A stretch of 64,000 nt of DNA from Tenodera sinensis (taxonomy: Eukaryota > Arthropoda > Insecta > Mantodea > Mantidae). The position numbers were made by a program, and so were the translations under genes. Of this stretch, positions 61,938-64,000 are shown in pieces (positions within the stretch are counted from its first letter, which is position 1; every line of letters starts with the position of its first letter). The stretch is taken from positions 317,570,128 to 317,634,127 of the forward strand of contig CM060964.1 of assembly GCA_030765045.1 (NCBI GenBank). The letters run 5' to 3'. The notes beneath the pieces were generated by a model that saw nothing but the letters and a program-made list of their open reading frames with translations, was not told where the DNA came from and searched no databases.

Positions 61938-63330
61938 ATATTCAAATAAATGCCTACTAATTTTAAAAATAGGGTAGAACTTGGATCATTCAAACCTGAA
62001 AGAACAAGAAAAGAATTCGAAATGTCCAGGAATTCGAATTGCAGCAGTTACGTCTAAAATGGACATTAGCAATACAGGTGAATATATCCATTCCTAATCA
62101 AGGCTATAAAGTAAAGAAGGTGTATATTTGAACTAAGTTCTATTTATTTTTCTTTGAGGATAATTCAGTAAAGTAGCACAACTTGGAATAGCACACTGCA
62201 GGCCTACAGTGCACATTTTACATTATACTCTATACTGTAGTAAATTAATCTACTGTAAGTCTAATTACAATTTTGGAAAACAGCTCAAAATATCTTATTA
62301 TTTTGAAAAACTGGATTCGCGGTTTACTAAGAGACAGTGGCATTGATTTGCCAGACACTAACAGTAGGAAGCTCAAGTGAGAACTAAAGGCACACGTGTT
62401 TTAAACAAGGGGATGTGGGAGCAGGTATAGAAGCTCAAGGCCGGCAGCTAGGAAAGCTATTCCACCCCACAAACTACATTCCAACCACATTCCGACAAAA
62501 CAAACAACCCCGCTGCGATGACCTCTTTTGGAAAAACACATGGATGAAGTTAAAATATTAAACTTCCACGTTTAGATTAATTTTCGACTAACATTTCCTA
62601 ACAAAAGCTTCGAATTAAGGAAAATGTAATTCAAATAGCATGTGCTTTAATACAGAATTCAAGGGACCAAAAATCTTCGAACTAATAACTATTTGGAATT
62701 GTAAACGTTCCAATTATCTAAGTTACACTATGTATTATATACACACTGTACCCAAACGATCCAGTAATTGTTGTCCTTTCTACACGGTCCCTATGGAGTT
62801 CAGAATTTACTCCGTGTGGGAGTTTCAATTTTTATCGATAGGATTATTTTGTGCATGTCCTAATTTGAGTACACTCATTTCCAGGACATTCACATCAACA
62901 GAATATTAACGATGAAGTTACTGTTTGTATTACATACCTCATTAACTTCAGTAGATGTAATGCTAAACCCTTGTTTCGTTAAATCGCTGCTAAAAATCGA
63001 TAGGCGCTTTGGAACTTTTAATGAACATATTGCGAGCATTATACATAATGCAGTATGTCGCTTCTGTATATGGTGATCGTCCTAAAATAGGTAATTTTAG
63101 CAAACCACTGCATGTATGGGGTTGTAATTTTATACGTGAGAATATTTGTTGATGCTTTTCAAATGCGGTTGAAATCTGTGCAAAATTAAAAGTGATTTAT
63201 GCAGAGCGGTTTATTTAATGCTACAATGTTACTTCTGTCACGAAACAAACTCGCCTGGAAAGAAACGTTATTCATTCGTTTATCATTATCTTTTATACGG
63301 GTTCTTTAACGCCACTTTAACACTTAGATC
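61938..63330. other. Intronic sequence, no recognisable content
   Basis: Nothing recognised. Confidence 0.4.
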
Positions 63331-63334
63331 ATAT

Positions 63335-63670
63335 TATACTCGAGGGCCATCCAGGAAACAACGACAGTTTGGCTTTAATATAGTCAGAAAAATATTTTAT
63401 TAAAATTTGCCAAAAAATAAAAGTTTACATCGTTTCTGCACCTAACACCTAAGTTATTTCAGCTAACTATGGGCACCCTTGACCCCGCGCGTTACCTCCA
63501 CTTCTCGTTTTCATCACACAGGCCAGGGAAAGACAACTTCGGGCCGTGTGACGTATTTAAACGAAGAGCCAGCTTGTACGTTTGTGTGACGTCAGGCGAG
63601 AGCGATGTATTGCTATGCTACCTAGATCAGCGGCGCTACTTGCACGAAACTGAATGAATATGAAAAATGT
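63335..63670 (+). mobile_element. Possible left end of a mariner-like or related element
   Basis: TACTCGAGGGCCATCCAGGA then AACAACG resembles the TA-flanked end of insect mariner elements. It is followed by a GC-rich patch (63470-63650) unlike the surrounding AT-rich DNA. The partner end is not in the window, so this is tentative. Confidence 0.35.
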
Positions 63671-63774
63671 TGTTTGGGCATGTTTACAACGTGCCCGGGC
63701 TGTTTAGGGAGAACCCTCTTCAGCCTAGTCTTAGAGTTATTTGTTGTGTGAGGGATCTTAACGGCGTTAGTGCG

Positions 63775-63885
63775 AATTTTGTTTTTATTTTGTGTTTTTG
63801 TTGACGTTGTGTAGTGTTGTGTGTAGTGCTTTTGTGTTTTTGTTGATGTCGTGTAGTGTTGTATGTAGTGGTTTTGTGTTTGTGT
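63775..63885 (+). repeat. Imperfect tandem repeat, about 45-bp unit
   Basis: TTTGTGTTTTTGTTGACGTT then GTGTAGTGTTGTGTGTAGTG recurs once as TTTGTGTTTTTGTTGATGTC then GTGTAGTGTTGTATGTAGTG, followed by a partial third TTTTGTGTTTGTGTT. Confidence 0.8.
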
Positions 63886-64000
63886 TCAGTTCCCCGTGTT
63901 TCACACCAGTTTGAGACCAGGCTTCAAGATGTAGAAACATTGTCAACTACGTTTCAGATCTTTGCGATCCCGTATTCATTGGATGTTAACAATGCTTCTA

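Overview
The window looks like nuclear DNA from an arthropod, most likely an insect with a large, repeat-rich genome. It is AT-rich and has no compact operon-like coding. Nearly every long open frame is either a translated microsatellite or a decayed transposase. The transposon relics (Tc1/mariner, piggyBac, hAT, MULE, LTR and LINE) and tRNA-derived SINEs are of types common in insects. The species cannot be fixed from sequence alone; a polyneopteran or similar large-genome insect is my guess.

One host gene can be supported. Three short exons on the minus strand (56351-56509, 37020-37158, 3046-3153), each with an AG acceptor and a strong GTAAG donor and with compatible phases, encode the end of the first catalytic domain (C1a) of a membrane adenylate cyclase and the start of the C1b linker. 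The sequence most resembles my memory of the Drosophila Ac78C / vertebrate AC8 group. The gene runs right to left across the whole window. Introns of about 19.2 kb and 33.9 kb separate the exons, and the flanking introns run off both ends. The transmembrane segments, the two catalytic aspartates of C1 and all of C2 must lie outside.

The introns are filled with mobile DNA. From left to right: copies of an unclassified ~850-bp repeat (family A; 1-3, 5.4-6.8, 14, 22, 40, 51-52 and 58.7 kb), two of them head-to-head as a large palindrome at 5.4-6.8 kb; transposase relics at 4.5-5.2, 8.8-9.5, 11.9-12.7, 15.8-16.5 and 36.5 kb; two gag-like relics of one LTR-element family at 17.4-18.3 and 45.7-46.8 kb; piggyBac-like elements at 20.5-21.8, 29.4-31.1 and 61.7-61.9 kb; a hAT-like element with perfect 20-bp inverted ends at 25.6-28.5 kb, interrupted by a LINE with a 13-bp target duplication; a THAP-domain relic at 31.9-32.6 kb; a Mutator-like relic at 44.0-44.4 kb; two same-family LTRs on either side of the 56.4-kb exon; and several tRNA-headed SINE families.

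Simple-sequence arrays are exceptionally long: trinucleotide ATT/ATC/GAT arrays at 15.0, 30.4, 50.8, 52.6, 54.0 and 58.2 kb, a CACT array at 35.2 kb, and a near-perfect 8-bp array at 40.4 kb. At least two start at the 3' tail of a SINE. No complete intronless gene, functional tRNA, rRNA, CRISPR array or bacterial-type operon was found. Apart from the adenylate cyclase exons, the content is transposable and satellite DNA.
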